DNA from: Mycolicibacter sp. MU0102
GTDB lineage: Bacteria; Actinomycetota; Actinomycetes; Mycobacteriales; Mycobacteriaceae
DNA length: 64,000 nt
NCBI RefSeq assembly: GCF_963378105.1
Contig: NZ_OY726398.1
Coordinates: 1 to 64,000 of the forward strand
Reading direction: 5' to 3'
Both the position numbers and the translations under genes were made by a program. Positions 12,668 to 22,691 of the stretch are shown here, piece after piece (position 1 is the stretch's first letter; every line of letters starts with the position of its first letter). Under the pieces are notes generated by a model. That model saw only the letters and a list, made by a program, of their open reading frames with translations, had not been told where the DNA came from and did not search any database.

Positions 12668-12952
12668 TCAGTGCCAGCGCATGGTGAGCAACAGCCCGGT
12701 GATCATGAAGGCAAACGCGATGGCGTAGTTCCACGGGCCCAGCTCAGCCATCCAGTTGAGCGCCGCGGGGGCGTCCAGTCCGGTGGCCCCGAGCTGATAC
12801 ACCATCAGCCACACCAGTCCGAGGAGCATCAGCCCCAGGAACAGTGCGACGAACCATGTGCTGGATGGGCCGCCTTTGACCTTGACCGGGGTACGGCTCA
12901 CCGACGAAGGGGTGAAGCTGGTGGTCTTCTTGCGAACCTTGGACTTGGGCAT
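12668..12952 (-). CDS. crgA: Cell division protein CrgA
   Basis: CrgA is a small actinobacterial divisome protein that interacts with FtsZ, FtsQ, FtsI and CwsA. The 94-residue protein has the basic N-terminus MPKSKVRKK, two transmembrane helices (about 34-52 and 70-90) and the typical [25 protein letters not shown] C-terminus (key residues: WNYAI, MITGLL, MRWH). It has the Rv0011c position, divergent from the DUF881 gene. Confidence 0.93.
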   Translation of the reverse strand: MPKSKVRKKTTSFTPSSVSRTPVKVKGGPSSTWFVALFLGLMLLGLVWLMVYQLGATGLDAPAALNWMAELGPWNYAIAFAFMITGLLLTMRWH

Positions 12953-13044
12953 CGGTACCTCGGGAAAGTGCGGCGTGAAGCTGCGAGTATGGGTCGGTAC
13001 GAGATTAGCCCAGCAGGATAACCCAGCTGAGAACGGGAGAGCCG

Positions 13045-13806
13045 ATGGAGCGCAGCGGGCTGCCCTCTTCCGGCCGCCGCTCCCCGTGGCGGCTCGGAGT
13101 TCCGCTGGTCTGCCTACTGGCCGGCCTGCTGCTGGCGGCCACGCACGGGGTCTCGGGCGGCAAAGAGATCCGGCGTGGTGACGCCCCCCGGCTGGTCGAT
13201 CTGGTCCGCTCGACCCAGGCCACAGTGGAAGACCTCACCGCACAACGTGACGTGTTGGCAGCCGGTGTGGGTTCGGTTCACGGTCGAGGCTCCGGGGTTG
13301 CCCTGTCGGCGATGCGCAAACGCAGCGAGCAACTCGCCGAGGCCGCCGGGCTGGAGGCGATGCACGGGCCGGGCCTGGTGGTGACACTCACCGACGCCCA
13401 GCGCGACGCCAACGGCCGGTTCCCCCGGGACGCCTCCCCCGACGACCTGGTGGTGCACCAACAGGACATCTCCGCTGTGCTCAACGCATTGTGGAGTTCC
13501 GGAGCCGAAGCGGTGCAGATGCAGGACCAGCGGATCACCGCGGCGTCGGCGCCGCGCTGCGTGGGCAACACCCTGCTCTTGGACGGCCGAACCTACAGCC
13601 CCCCGTACGTGGTGACCGCGATCGGTGACCCGGCCGCGATGCAGGCCGCCTTGGCCGCCGATCCCCTGATCACGCTGTACAAGCAGTACGTGATCCGGTT
13701 CGGTTTGGGCTACAGCGAGCAGGTCGGGACGGACCTCGTGGTCGCCGAGACCCCGGCCGTCGCCCGGATGCGCTACGCCGTGCCAGCCGGGCCGGTCGAC
13801 TACTGA
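13045..13806 (+). CDS. DUF881 membrane-anchored protein (Rv0012-like)
   Basis: The 253-residue protein has one N-terminal hydrophobic segment (about residues 13-33) and an extracytoplasmic DUF881 domain, with the recognisable [27 protein letters not shown] and [22 protein letters not shown] segments. DUF881 proteins occur in cell-division contexts in actinobacteria and firmicutes, but the activity is unknown. ATG 13045 has a GGGAG site. It lies in the crgA-trpG gap, as Rv0012 does. Confidence 0.87.
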   Translation: MERSGLPSSGRRSPWRLGVPLVCLLAGLLLAATHGVSGGKEIRRGDAPRLVDLVRSTQATVEDLTAQRDVLAAGVGSVHGRGSGVALSAMRKRSEQLAEAAGLEAMHGPGLVVTLTDAQRDANGRFPRDASPDDLVVHQQDISAVLNALWSSGAEAVQMQDQRITAASAPRCVGNTLLLDGRTYSPPYVVTAIGDPAAMQAALAADPLITLYKQYVIRFGLGYSEQVGTDLVVAETPAVARMRYAVPAGPVDY

Positions 13807-13898
13807 CACCGGTGCCCGCGCCGCAAGCGACGATCGCCAGCGCGGCGGAGCCGGGCGCAGCGGGTCGCCGCCATTAACACGGCGGTAGCCTGTTGGTC

Positions 13899-14567
13899 GT
13901 GCGGATCCTCGTCGTCGACAATTACGACAGCTTTGTGTTCAACCTGGTCCAGTATCTGGGCCAGTTGGGTGTGCAGGCTGCCGTCTGGCGTAACGACGAC
14001 GCCCGCCTGGCCGACCCGGCCGCTGCGGTGGCCGACTTCGACGGGGTGCTGCTGAGCCCCGGGCCGGGCACGCCCGAACGTGCCGGCGCCTCGATCGCCT
14101 TGGTCGGTGCGTGCGCGGCCGCGGGGATCCCCGTGCTAGGAGTCTGCCTGGGGCACCAAGCGATCGGCGTGGCCTTCGGCGGCACGGTGGGCCGGGCGCC
14201 GGAGCTGCTGCACGGCAAGACCAGCACGGTCTTTCACTCCGATGCCGGGGTGCTCAAGGGTTTGCCGGATCCGTTCACGGCCACCCGCTACCACTCGTTG
14301 ACGATCCTGCCCGAGACGCTGCCCCCCGTTCTGGAGGCGACGGCGCGCACCCGCGGCGGGGTGATCATGGCGGTGCGGCACACCGAGCTGCCCATCCACG
14401 GGGTGCAGTTCCACCCGGAGTCCATCCTCACCGAGGGCGGTCACCGGATGCTGGCCAACTGGCTGGGTTATTGCGGCTACAGCTGCGACGACTCCTTGGT
14501 GCGCCGGTTGGAGGAGGAAATCGCCGCGACGGTGCAGACCGCGCGCCCGCCCGCCCCTGTTCCGTAG
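13899..14567 (+). CDS. trpG: Glutamine amidotransferase component (anthranilate/aminodeoxychorismate synthase)
   Basis: A class I glutamine amidotransferase that supplies ammonia for anthranilate and/or para-aminobenzoate synthesis. The 222 residues include the dodecapeptide-like LLSPGPGTPERAG, the nucleophile cysteine in GVCLGHQAIG, and the catalytic His/Glu in HGVQFHPESI. It stands alone, away from other trp genes, as in M. tuberculosis (Rv0013), and may be amphibolic (TrpG/PabA). GTG 13899 gives the conserved MRILVVDNYDSF; a TTG two codons upstream is also possible. Confidence 0.93.
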   Translation: MRILVVDNYDSFVFNLVQYLGQLGVQAAVWRNDDARLADPAAAVADFDGVLLSPGPGTPERAGASIALVGACAAAGIPVLGVCLGHQAIGVAFGGTVGRAPELLHGKTSTVFHSDAGVLKGLPDPFTATRYHSLTILPETLPPVLEATARTRGGVIMAVRHTELPIHGVQFHPESILTEGGHRMLANWLGYCGYSCDDSLVRRLEEEIAATVQTARPPAPVP

Positions 14568-14585
14568 GCGATCGCCGGCGTCGAA

Positions 14586-16460
14586 CTACTGGCCGAAGCG
14601 CAGCGTGATGTTGCCGTCGGTGTTCACACCCTGGCCGGCCGCGGGGCTCTGGTAGAGCACCCGGTTGTGTCCGGACCCGCCGGCATCGACGTCGGCGCCC
14701 TTGACCAGCATCCCGGTCCAGCCCAGTGCCCGCAGCTGCGGTTCGGCGTCGGTCCAGAACATGCCGGCCAGATCCGGCATCACAAACTGGTTGCCCCGCG
14801 ACACCCGCAGCTCGATCACCGCGTCGACGGGCACCGTCTCACCGCTGGGCGGGCTGGTGGCGATCACCTCGCCGGCCGGCCGCGGACTGTCCACCGTCAC
14901 CTCGGTGATCTTGGTGAAGCCGTAGACGGTCAGGTTCTTCTGGGCTAGATCCAGTGTCTGGCCGATCACGTCGGGAACGGGCTTGGTGGCCGGGCCACTG
15001 CCGATCACGATGATGATCTCGTTGGTGACCGCCGTGGTCTGATTCGCCGGCGGGTTGGTGCCGACCACCTTGTCCTTGAGTTCCGGGGTCGACGGCGAGT
15101 TGACCTGCTTGAACTTGCCGAACCCGGCGGCCGTGAGCTTCTTGACCGCGTCGGCGTAGCTCAGGGTCGCGACATCGGGAAGCTGGCGCTGCTCCGGCCC
15201 GTAGGACACGTCGACGGTGATCTTGTCGCCCTTGTTCGCCGGGGCGCCGGCGGGTGGGTCGGTGCCGATCACATGGTCGGGCGGGACGTGAGAATCGGCG
15301 CGTTGCTCGGTGCGGGTCTTGAAGCCCTTGTTCTGTAGTTCGGCGATCGCATCGACCGACGCACGGCCGCTGACGTCGGGAACCTGAATCTGGTGGGTGC
15401 GGCCGCCGAACGTGTTGATCGACACCGTGACGATGACGGTCAGCACGGCGAGCACGATCGCGGCGATCAGCCAGCGGCCCACCGAACCCGGCCGCTCGTG
15501 GCCGAAGTCGAGTTCCTGGCGGGGCAGCGGGTCGGTCTGCGCGCCGATGCCGTCGCCGGCGCGCGGCGTCATGATCGAGGCACGGTCCGCCTCGGTGAGC
15601 ACCCGCGGCGCTTCGGGCGTCTCCCCGTTGTGGACCCGCACCAGATCGGCGCGCATCTCGGCGGCGGTCTGGTAGCGATTGTCCGGATTCTTCGCCAGCG
15701 CCTTGAGCACCACTGCGTCCAGATCCGCGGGCAGGCCCGGGAGCCGCTGCGACGGGGGTACCGGGTCTTCGCGGACGTGCTGGTAGGCCACCGCCACCGG
15801 CGAGTCGCCGACGAAAGGTGGGTCGCCGGTGAGGATTTCGTACAGCACGCAGCCCAGCGAGTACACGTCGGAGCGAGCGTCGACGGTGTCGCCGCGAGCC
15901 TGTTCGGGCGAGAGGTACTGGGCGGTGCCGATCACGGCGGCGGTCTGGGTGACGCTGTTGCCGGCGTCGGCGACGGCACGGGCGATGCCGAAGTCCATGA
16001 CCTTCACCGCGTTGTGCATGTCGATCATGATGTTGGCCGGCTTGACGTCGCGGTGGATGATGCCGTGCTGGTGGCTGAAGTTCAGCGCTTGGCAGGCGTC
16101 CGCGATCACCTCGATGGCGCGGATCGGCGTCATCGGGCCGTCGTTGTGCACGATGTCGCGCAGCGTGACGCCCTCGACGAGCTCCATCACGATGTAGGGC
16201 AGCGGCCCGGCCGGAGTCTCGGCTTCACCGGTGTCGTAGACAGCGACGATCGCCGGGTGGTTCAAGGCCGCGGCGTTCTGCGCCTCCCGCCGGAAGCGCA
16301 GGTAGAAACTGGGGTCGCGGGCCAGGTCGGCGCGCAGCACCTTCACGGCGACCTCGCGGTGCAGGCGGGTGTCGACGGCGCGGTGCACCTCCGACATCCC
16401 GCCGAAGCCAAGGATCTCGCCGAGTTCGTAGCGGTCCGACAGCCGCTGCGGCGTGGTCAT
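14586..16460 (-). CDS. pknB: Serine/threonine protein kinase PknB
   Basis: A receptor-type kinase controlling cell shape, division and peptidoglycan synthesis. The 624-residue protein has a kinase domain (G-loop GFGGMSE, Lys40, HRDVKPAN with Asp138, DFG, and activation-loop threonines in VTQT) and a juxtamembrane linker. One transmembrane helix follows (about 335-355), then four extracellular PASTA repeats, the last ending [12 protein letters not shown] 16460 overlaps the pknA stop in ATGA and gives [14 protein letters not shown]. It is last in the fhaA-pknB cluster. Confidence 0.97.
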   Translation of the reverse strand: MTTPQRLSDRYELGEILGFGGMSEVHRAVDTRLHREVAVKVLRADLARDPSFYLRFRREAQNAAALNHPAIVAVYDTGEAETPAGPLPYIVMELVEGVTLRDIVHNDGPMTPIRAIEVIADACQALNFSHQHGIIHRDVKPANIMIDMHNAVKVMDFGIARAVADAGNSVTQTAAVIGTAQYLSPEQARGDTVDARSDVYSLGCVLYEILTGDPPFVGDSPVAVAYQHVREDPVPPSQRLPGLPADLDAVVLKALAKNPDNRYQTAAEMRADLVRVHNGETPEAPRVLTEADRASIMTPRAGDGIGAQTDPLPRQELDFGHERPGSVGRWLIAAIVLAVLTVIVTVSINTFGGRTHQIQVPDVSGRASVDAIAELQNKGFKTRTEQRADSHVPPDHVIGTDPPAGAPANKGDKITVDVSYGPEQRQLPDVATLSYADAVKKLTAAGFGKFKQVNSPSTPELKDKVVGTNPPANQTTAVTNEIIIVIGSGPATKPVPDVIGQTLDLAQKNLTVYGFTKITEVTVDSPRPAGEVIATSPPSGETVPVDAVIELRVSRGNQFVMPDLAGMFWTDAEPQLRALGWTGMLVKGADVDAGGSGHNRVLYQSPAAGQGVNTDGNITLRFGQ

Positions 16461-17689
16461 CGCGACGTCCCGTGCCAGGTCCAACCCGACGAATGCGCGG
16501 GCGGTGAGGCCGACGACGGTTCAGCGCTCGACGAGCTGGTCAGTGGCGCCCCGGTGTCGGTGACGGTGGCCGGCGCCAACGAGCCGCCCGGACTCTTGGC
16601 GTTGACCACGATCAGCACCGCGATGATGATCGCCAGCGTGCCGAGCACACCGGCCGCCCACAGCAGCGCGCGCTGCCCGGCGGTGAACGTGCGCCGCGGC
16701 GGGGGCGTGCGATGGGTGCCGGTGCTGGGCCGGGCTCGGCGCGCCGCGGTGGCCCGGGCCGACACGGGCGGAGCGGCCCGGGTGACGACACCCGAAGGGA
16801 TGGCCGACGGGGCGGCGCGGCCGGCCGGCAGTGCCTGACTGGGTCGGGTGGGACGGCGCCCGGATCGCACCGCGGCCACCGCGTCGGCGAACGGGCCGCC
16901 GCTGCGGTAGCGCATCCCCGGGTTCTTGGCCAGCGTGATCTCGATCAGTTCGCGCACGTTGGGCGGCAACTCGGCCGGCAGCGGCGGCGGGGGCTCCTTG
17001 ATGTGCTTCATCGCGACGGTCAGCGCACCGTCGCCGGTGAACGGACGGCGGCCCGACAGCACCTCGTAGCCGACCACACCCAGCGAGTACACGTCACTGG
17101 CGGCGGTGGCGTCCTGGCCCAGCGCCTGCTCCGGGGCGATGTACTGGGCGGTGCCCATCACCATGCCGGTCTGGGTGACCGGGGCCGCGTCGACGGCCTT
17201 GGCGATGCCGAAGTCGGTGATCTTCACCTGGCCGGTGGGGGTGATCATGATGTTGCCGGGCTTGACGTCGCGGTGCACCAGCCCGGTGCTGTGCGCCACT
17301 TGTAGTGCGCGCCCGGTCTGCTCCAGCATGTCCAGCGCGTGCCGCAGCGATAATCGCCCGGTCCGCTTGAGCACCGAGTTCAGCGGCTCGCCATTGACCA
17401 GTTCCATCACCAGGAACGCGGTGCGGCCTTCGCCGTCCAGCTCGGTCTCGCCGTAGTCGTGCACGCTGGCGATACCGGGATGGTTGAGCATCGCGGTGTT
17501 GCGGGCCTCGGCCCGGAACCGCTCGATGAACTCCGGGTCCGAGGAGAACTCCGGCTTGAGCACCTTGACCGCGACGCGCCGGCCCAGCCGGTTGTCGACG
17601 GCCTCCCACACCTGACCCATACCGCCGGTGGCGATGAGCCGCTGCAACCGATAACGCCCGGCCAGTGCCGCGCCGACCTGTGGACTCAT
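16457..17689 (-). CDS. pknA: Serine/threonine protein kinase PknA
   Basis: The partner kinase of PknB, required for growth and septation control in mycobacteria. The 410-residue protein has a complete kinase domain (ATGGMGQV loop, Lys42, [14 protein letters not shown], activation threonines in VTQTG) and a Pro/Arg-rich juxtamembrane linker. One transmembrane helix (about 335-360) and a short Ser/Thr/Pro-rich extracellular tail without PASTA repeats follow. The start overlaps the pbpA stop (ATGA) and the stop overlaps the pknB start. Confidence 0.96.
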   Translation of the reverse strand: MSPQVGAALAGRYRLQRLIATGGMGQVWEAVDNRLGRRVAVKVLKPEFSSDPEFIERFRAEARNTAMLNHPGIASVHDYGETELDGEGRTAFLVMELVNGEPLNSVLKRTGRLSLRHALDMLEQTGRALQVAHSTGLVHRDVKPGNIMITPTGQVKITDFGIAKAVDAAPVTQTGMVMGTAQYIAPEQALGQDATAASDVYSLGVVGYEVLSGRRPFTGDGALTVAMKHIKEPPPPLPAELPPNVRELIEITLAKNPGMRYRSGGPFADAVAAVRSGRRPTRPSQALPAGRAAPSAIPSGVVTRAAPPVSARATAARRARPSTGTHRTPPPRRTFTAGQRALLWAAGVLGTLAIIIAVLIVVNAKSPGGSLAPATVTDTGAPLTSSSSAEPSSASPPAHSSGWTWHGTSR

Positions 17690-19167
17690 GAGCGCCCCTG
17701 CAGGGCGGCTTGGATCACGGCGCGACCGATCGGTGCCGCCAAGGCACCGCCGGTGGCGGCCAAGCGGTCACCACCGTCTTCGACTAGGACGGCAACGGCC
17801 ACTTTCGGGGCGCTGGCCGGGGCAAAGGCGATGTACCACGCGTGCGGCGGGGTGTTCCGCGGATCGGGACCGTGTTCGGCGGTGCCGGTCTTCGACGCGA
17901 TCTGTACGCCCGGGATGGCCCCCTCCTGCTGGGTCATTCTTTCGGCGTCGATCATTAGTTCAGTTAGCTTAGCCGCGACCTGCGAGGACACTGCACGGCG
18001 CTGCTCGCGCGGTTGGGTGGTGGCGATGCCCGCCAGGTCCGGACCCTCCAGGCCGTCGACCAGATACGGCTGCATGGTCAGCCCGCCGTTGGCGATGGTC
18101 GCCGCGATGACCGCGTTCTTCAGCGGGGTGATCGCGACATCCTTCTGGCCGATGCTGGTCATGCCGAGCGCGGCCGCGTCGCCGATCCGGCCGACGGTGG
18201 ACTCCGCGACCTGCAGCGGCATCGGCTCGGGGGTGATATCCAGCCCGAACCCCTGGGCAGTGCTGCGCAGAGCGTCCACGCCGGTACGAATACCCAACTG
18301 GACGAAGGCGGTGTTGCAGGAACGCGCGAACGCCATCCGCAGCGGAACGGTCTGCTCGTTACTACCCTCGCAGGTGCTGCCGCCGTAGTTCTCCAGCGTG
18401 ACCGTGCTGTCGGGCAGCGCGATCCGCGCCGCGTTGGTCAGCGGCTCGTTCTCACTGACGCCGGCCTGCAGCGCCGCCGCCGTCGTGATCACCTTGAACG
18501 TCGAGCCCGGCGGGTACGTCTCGCTGATGGCGCGGTTGGTCAGCGGCGAGGTGGGGTCGTCGCGCAGCTGTTGCCAGGCCTGACCCTGCTTGGCCGAATC
18601 GTGCGAGGACAGCAGGTTGGGGTCATAGGACGGCGCTGACACCATCGCCAGGACCTTGCCGGTGGACGGCTCCAGGGCCACCACCGCGCCGCGGCAGCCG
18701 CCGGTGCAACCCTTCTGCATCGCCTCCCAGCCGGCTTGCTGCACCCGCGGCCGGAGGGTGGTCTCCACGGTGCCGCCGCGCGGGCTGCGGCCGGTGAAGA
18801 AGTCGGCCAACCGCAGCCCGAACAGGCGCGGGTCCGACCCGTTGAGCACGGTGTCCTCGGCGCGCTCGAGGCCGCTGCTGGAGTACCGCAGCGAGTAGAA
18901 CCCGGTGACCGGCGCATACACCGCCGGGTCGGGGTAGATGCGCTGGTATTTGATCCGGTCGTCGGTGGCGACCGAGTAGGCCAGCAGCTGGCCGGCGGCG
19001 GTGATCTGGCCGCGTTGCCGGGAGTATTCGTCGAGCAGCACCCGCTGGTTGCGCGGGTCGGCGCGCAGCCCATCGGCGGCGAAGACCTGGGTCAGGGTGG
19101 CGTTGCCCAACAGCAGCACGATCAGCGCCATCAGGGTCATCGTGACGCGGCGCAAGGAGGTGTTCAT
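17686..19167 (-). CDS. pbpA: Penicillin-binding protein PbpA (class B transpeptidase)
   Basis: A peptidoglycan D,D-transpeptidase working with the SEDS protein RodA. The 493-residue protein has an N-terminal transmembrane helix (about 10-30), a pedestal domain and a transpeptidase domain with the SxxK motif in PPGSTFKV, the SxN motif in SCNTAF and the KTG motif in [12 protein letters not shown] 19167 overlaps the rodA stop in ATGA and gives [10 protein letters not shown], like the M. tuberculosis protein. A longer reading upstream is only the rodA-overlapping frame. Confidence 0.95.
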   Translation of the reverse strand: MNTSLRRVTMTLMALIVLLLGNATLTQVFAADGLRADPRNQRVLLDEYSRQRGQITAAGQLLAYSVATDDRIKYQRIYPDPAVYAPVTGFYSLRYSSSGLERAEDTVLNGSDPRLFGLRLADFFTGRSPRGGTVETTLRPRVQQAGWEAMQKGCTGGCRGAVVALEPSTGKVLAMVSAPSYDPNLLSSHDSAKQGQAWQQLRDDPTSPLTNRAISETYPPGSTFKVITTAAALQAGVSENEPLTNAARIALPDSTVTLENYGGSTCEGSNEQTVPLRMAFARSCNTAFVQLGIRTGVDALRSTAQGFGLDITPEPMPLQVAESTVGRIGDAAALGMTSIGQKDVAITPLKNAVIAATIANGGLTMQPYLVDGLEGPDLAGIATTQPREQRRAVSSQVAAKLTELMIDAERMTQQEGAIPGVQIASKTGTAEHGPDPRNTPPHAWYIAFAPASAPKVAVAVLVEDGGDRLAATGGALAAPIGRAVIQAALQGRS

Positions 19168-20627
19168 ACGCGCTCGATCACCGCCGTGCCGGTGTCGCCG
19201 ATCGGAGTCGGGCGCACGGGATGGGTGCTCAGCGGCCGGCGGGCGGCGTGCGAGACGCGCAGCACTATCGCCAGCAGCACATAGTTGGCCAGCAACGACG
19301 ACCCGCCATAGGACAGCCACGGGGTGGTGAGCCCGGTCAGCGGAATCAGCTTCGTCACCCCGCCGACCACGATGAACAGCTGAATGCCCAAGGTGGCGGC
19401 CAAGCCGGCGGCCAACAGCTTGCCGAAGCTGTCACGCACCGCGATCGCTGTCCGCATCCCGCGCACGATCACGATGGTGTACAGGATCAGCACACCGGCG
19501 AGCCCGACCAGGCCCAGCTCCTCGCCGAACGCGGCGATGATGAAGTCCGTCGACGCCGCGGGCACATAACCGGGCTGTCCGTTGCCCAACCCGGTGCCGA
19601 AGATGCCGCCGGTGGCGAAGCTGAACAGCGACTGCACCATCTGATAGCCGACACCCTCCGGGTCGGCGAAGGGGTCGAGCCAGGTCTGCACCCGCACCCG
19701 GACGTGGCTGAACAGGAAGTAGGCGGCCACGCTGCCGGCGGCGAACAGCAGCATGCCGATCACCATCCAGCTGAACCGGCGGGTGGCCAGGTACACCACC
19801 ACCAGGAACGAGGCGTACAGCAGCAGCGACGTGCCGAGGTCCTTCTCGAACGCCATGACCCCGACCGAGATCACCCAGGCGGCCAGCAGCGGCGCCAAGT
19901 CGCGGGGCCGGGGCAGGTTCATGCCCAGCACGTGCTTGCCGGCGCTGGTGAACAACCGGCGCTTGGACACCAGCACCGCGGCAAAGAAGATCAGCAACAA
20001 GATCTTGGAGAACTCGGCGGGCTGAATTGAGAAGCCCGGCAACCGAATCCAGATTTTGGCGCCCTGGCGCTCGGACAGCGAGGCCGGTAGCAGGGCGGGG
20101 ATCACCAGCAGCACCAGGCCGGCCAGGCCGCAGACGTAGCCGCTGCCGGAGAGTTGGCGATGGTCTTTGAGGGCCACCAGCACCAGCGCGAAAACTCCGA
20201 CGCCGACCAGTGTCCACAGCATCTGCGCGCTGGCGCCGGGACGCGCGTCGGCGCCGTCGATCCCGACTCCCAGGTCGATGCGGTGGATCATCACCAGCCC
20301 AAGGCCGTTGAGCAGGGCCACCACCGGCAGCAGCAGCGGATCGGCGTAACGCGCCGACCGCCGGATCACCAGGTGCGCGAAGCCGAACAGCACCAGAAAC
20401 GCCACCCCGTAACCGACCAGGTCGGGGCGCAGGCCCTGCTCGTGACCGGCCTCGACGATCAGCATCGCCACCGCGATGATCATGGTGGCGAAGCACAGCA
20501 GCAGCAGTTCGGCGTTACGTCGATCCGGCAGCGCCGGGGTCAGGGTCACCGGCGGCTGCGGTGCGGTGTTCACGTCGCTCCGGTCCGACTCATCGCTCCG
20601 CTCTGCATCGTCGCCGGCGCGGATCAT
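19164..20627 (-). CDS. rodA: SEDS-family peptidoglycan glycosyltransferase RodA
   Basis: A polytopic SEDS glycosyltransferase polymerising lipid II with a cognate PBP. The 487-residue protein has many hydrophobic helices (about ten to twelve). Family motifs include IWIRLPGFSIQPAEFSK (key residues RLPGF, QPAE), a conserved Asp in EKDLGTSLL, and the C-terminal GLTTPWLSYGGSS. The ATG at 20627 overlaps the pstP stop in ATGA; a GTG 18 codons later is the alternative. The long open frame upstream of 20627 is the pstP region and not coding. Confidence 0.94.
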   Translation of the reverse strand: MIRAGDDAERSDESDRSDVNTAPQPPVTLTPALPDRRNAELLLLCFATMIIAVAMLIVEAGHEQGLRPDLVGYGVAFLVLFGFAHLVIRRSARYADPLLLPVVALLNGLGLVMIHRIDLGVGIDGADARPGASAQMLWTLVGVGVFALVLVALKDHRQLSGSGYVCGLAGLVLLVIPALLPASLSERQGAKIWIRLPGFSIQPAEFSKILLLIFFAAVLVSKRRLFTSAGKHVLGMNLPRPRDLAPLLAAWVISVGVMAFEKDLGTSLLLYASFLVVVYLATRRFSWMVIGMLLFAAGSVAAYFLFSHVRVRVQTWLDPFADPEGVGYQMVQSLFSFATGGIFGTGLGNGQPGYVPAASTDFIIAAFGEELGLVGLAGVLILYTIVIVRGMRTAIAVRDSFGKLLAAGLAATLGIQLFIVVGGVTKLIPLTGLTTPWLSYGGSSLLANYVLLAIVLRVSHAARRPLSTHPVRPTPIGDTGTAVIERV

Positions 20628-22072
20628 GAGGCCGCCCGGCAGTCGGTCCCCGGTTCTGGAGGTGCCGGGGGCAGGTTGGTCAGGGTGGGCAGACGCGACT
20701 TTCCGGAAGGGGGCGGCGGCGGGCCGGGCCGCGGACCGGTCGGGACCAGGCCAGGGGCCGGCGTGCGCGACGGCGTCGAGTTGGTGCCGGTGGTGGTGCC
20801 GTGCGGGCATGGCGGCAGCAGTGAATCGCGGGCCAGATTGCGCAGTTGGGTGATCGCGTCGTCGAGGGTGCCGGCGGGCAGGCCGTTGCTCACCTGTTGG
20901 CGGGCCGGCGCGCGAAGGTCCTGCAACGTCATCAGCCGGCAGGCCAGCTTGTCGCCGGACTGTTTGAAGCTGATCTGCACCAGCTCGCCTTTGCTGTCCA
21001 GACAGCCGAGCAGGTAGGGCTCCTGCAGCGGCACACCCAGGATGGATCCCTGCACGCCGCGCATGATCGCCACCGTGCCGCCATAGGCGGTGACGTAGTA
21101 GTTGGTGCGCACGATCGTGCGTCCGACCAGTAGCCCGGCGCCCAGCAGTGTCAGCAGCAGCGCCGCGACGATGAACTTGCGCCGCCGGGAACGGGGTGGC
21201 CGGTCCGGCGTTTCGATACGCGGCAGCACGCGCTTGGCAACCGTCTTGCGCGGGGAGATCGCCGACGCCCGCCCGGCAGCGGTGTTGAGGGCGATCACGT
21301 GGTCGTCGTCGCTGTCGGAGACCGCCCCGGCCAGGATCGGCTGGGTCTGGCCGTAGTCGACGTCGACGACGTCGGCCACCACCACCGTGACGTTGTCCGG
21401 GCCACCGCCGCGCAGTGCCAACTCGATGAGCCGCAGCGCGCAGTCGTTGACGTCGGGGATCTCCAGCGCCTCGTGGATGGTCTCGGTGCTCACCGGGTCC
21501 GACAAACCGTCGGAGCACAGCAGATAACGATCGCCGGCCTGCGCTTCGCGCATGATCAGCGTCGGCTCTACCTCATGGCCGGTCAGGGCGCGCATGATCA
21601 GCGAGCGCTGCGGATGGCTGTGCGCCTCCTCCAAGGTGATGCGGCCTTCGTCGACCAGGGTCTGTACGAAGGTGTCGTCCTTAGTGATCTGGGTGAGTTC
21701 GCCGTCGCGCAGCAGGTAGCCGCGGGAGTCGCCGATGTGGGCCAGCCCCAGTCGGGGTCCGGCGAACAGGATCGTGGTCAGCGTGGTGCCCATGCCCTCG
21801 AGATCGGGGTGCTCTTCGACATAGGCCGCGATCGCCGAGTTGCCCTCTTGCACGGCGCTTTCCAGCTTCGCCAGCAGGTCGCCGCCGGGCTCGTCATCGT
21901 CGAGGTGCGCCAACGCGGCGATCACCAGTTGCGACGCGACTTCACCGGCCGCGTGTCCGCCCATGCCGTCGGCCAATGCCAACAGCCGGGCTCCGGCGTA
22001 GACGGAGTCCTCGTTGTTGGAGCGCACCAGACCGCGGTCGCTGCGGGCGGCGTACCGCAGAACCAGGCTCAC
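20624..22072 (-). CDS. pstP: PP2C-type Ser/Thr phosphatase PstP
   Basis: The phosphatase that reverses PknA/PknB signalling. The 482-residue protein has an N-terminal PP2C catalytic domain with metal-binding aspartates in NNEDSVY, ADGMGGHAAGE, IGDSRGYLL and GGGPDNVTVVVAD. A linker, one transmembrane helix (about residues 300-320) and an extracytoplasmic region ending in a Pro/Gly-rich tail with a conserved Cys near the end follow. The GTG start overlaps the fhaB stop (GTGA), and the stop overlaps the rodA start. Confidence 0.96.
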   Translation of the reverse strand: MSLVLRYAARSDRGLVRSNNEDSVYAGARLLALADGMGGHAAGEVASQLVIAALAHLDDDEPGGDLLAKLESAVQEGNSAIAAYVEEHPDLEGMGTTLTTILFAGPRLGLAHIGDSRGYLLRDGELTQITKDDTFVQTLVDEGRITLEEAHSHPQRSLIMRALTGHEVEPTLIMREAQAGDRYLLCSDGLSDPVSTETIHEALEIPDVNDCALRLIELALRGGGPDNVTVVVADVVDVDYGQTQPILAGAVSDSDDDHVIALNTAAGRASAISPRKTVAKRVLPRIETPDRPPRSRRRKFIVAALLLTLLGAGLLVGRTIVRTNYYVTAYGGTVAIMRGVQGSILGVPLQEPYLLGCLDSKGELVQISFKQSGDKLACRLMTLQDLRAPARQQVSNGLPAGTLDDAITQLRNLARDSLLPPCPHGTTTGTNSTPSRTPAPGLVPTGPRPGPPPPPSGKSRLPTLTNLPPAPPEPGTDCRAAS

Positions 22073-22536
22073 CGGCGGAGCTCGATCGCGGTCTTGCCGA
22101 TTCGTATCGGCGTGCCGACCGGAACCCGTACCGCAGTGGTCACCTTCACCCTGTCAAGGTAGGTCCCGTTGGTCGATCCCAGATCTTCGACATACCATTC
22201 CGTGCCCCGCTGAGATAGTCGAGCGTGCCGGGTGGAGGCGTAATCGTCGGTGAGCACCAGCGTGGAGTCGTCGGCGCGGCCCACCAGAACCGGCTGATCG
22301 CTGAGCGCGATGCGCGCCCCGGTCAGTGGTCCTTCGGTCACCACCAGATGCCGCGCGGTGGTCCGTTGCTGGCGCGGTGGGAGCAGCACGCCGCGGATCG
22401 ACAGTCCGCGGCGGACCATCACCGCGCCGGTGGGCGCGTAGATGTCGGTCCGCAAAATCCGCAGGACGGACCAGATGAACAGCCACAACAACGTCAAAAA
22501 ACCGGCTCGCGTCAGCTGCAGCACCAGTCCCTGCAT
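22069..22536 (-). CDS. fhaB: FHA-domain protein FhaB (FipA)
   Basis: A membrane-anchored FHA protein that binds phosphothreonine and links kinase signalling to division and cell-wall enzymes. The 155 residues have an N-terminal hydrophobic helix (about 6-26) and an FHA domain with GRADDSTLVL, DDYASTRHARL and the LGSTNGTYLDR loop. ATG 22536 gives MQGLVLQLTRAGF, the same start and length as in M. tuberculosis, with GGAGAGGA upstream. The open frame extends 74 codons further but without support. Confidence 0.95.
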   Translation of the reverse strand: MQGLVLQLTRAGFLTLLWLFIWSVLRILRTDIYAPTGAVMVRRGLSIRGVLLPPRQQRTTARHLVVTEGPLTGARIALSDQPVLVGRADDSTLVLTDDYASTRHARLSQRGTEWYVEDLGSTNGTYLDRVKVTTAVRVPVGTPIRIGKTAIELRR

Positions 22537-22691
22537 CCGGCGTCCTCTCCGTTGTCGCGCAGCCCATGGCGTGCTCCTGACGGCGGAGCACTTCGGCAAA
22601 GTCACGATACTTGGGCGCGGGGGGCCGTAGGGCAAAGCGGCAGCGCTTTGCTGGATGGGAATTGTCAGTGGGGTGGACGCTGCCGCCGCGC

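Noticed and set aside
15393..16838. A 481-residue plus-strand open frame opposite pknB/pknA
   Set aside because: It lies antisense to well-conserved kinase coding sequence and has a His/Val/Arg-rich mirrored composition with no domain.
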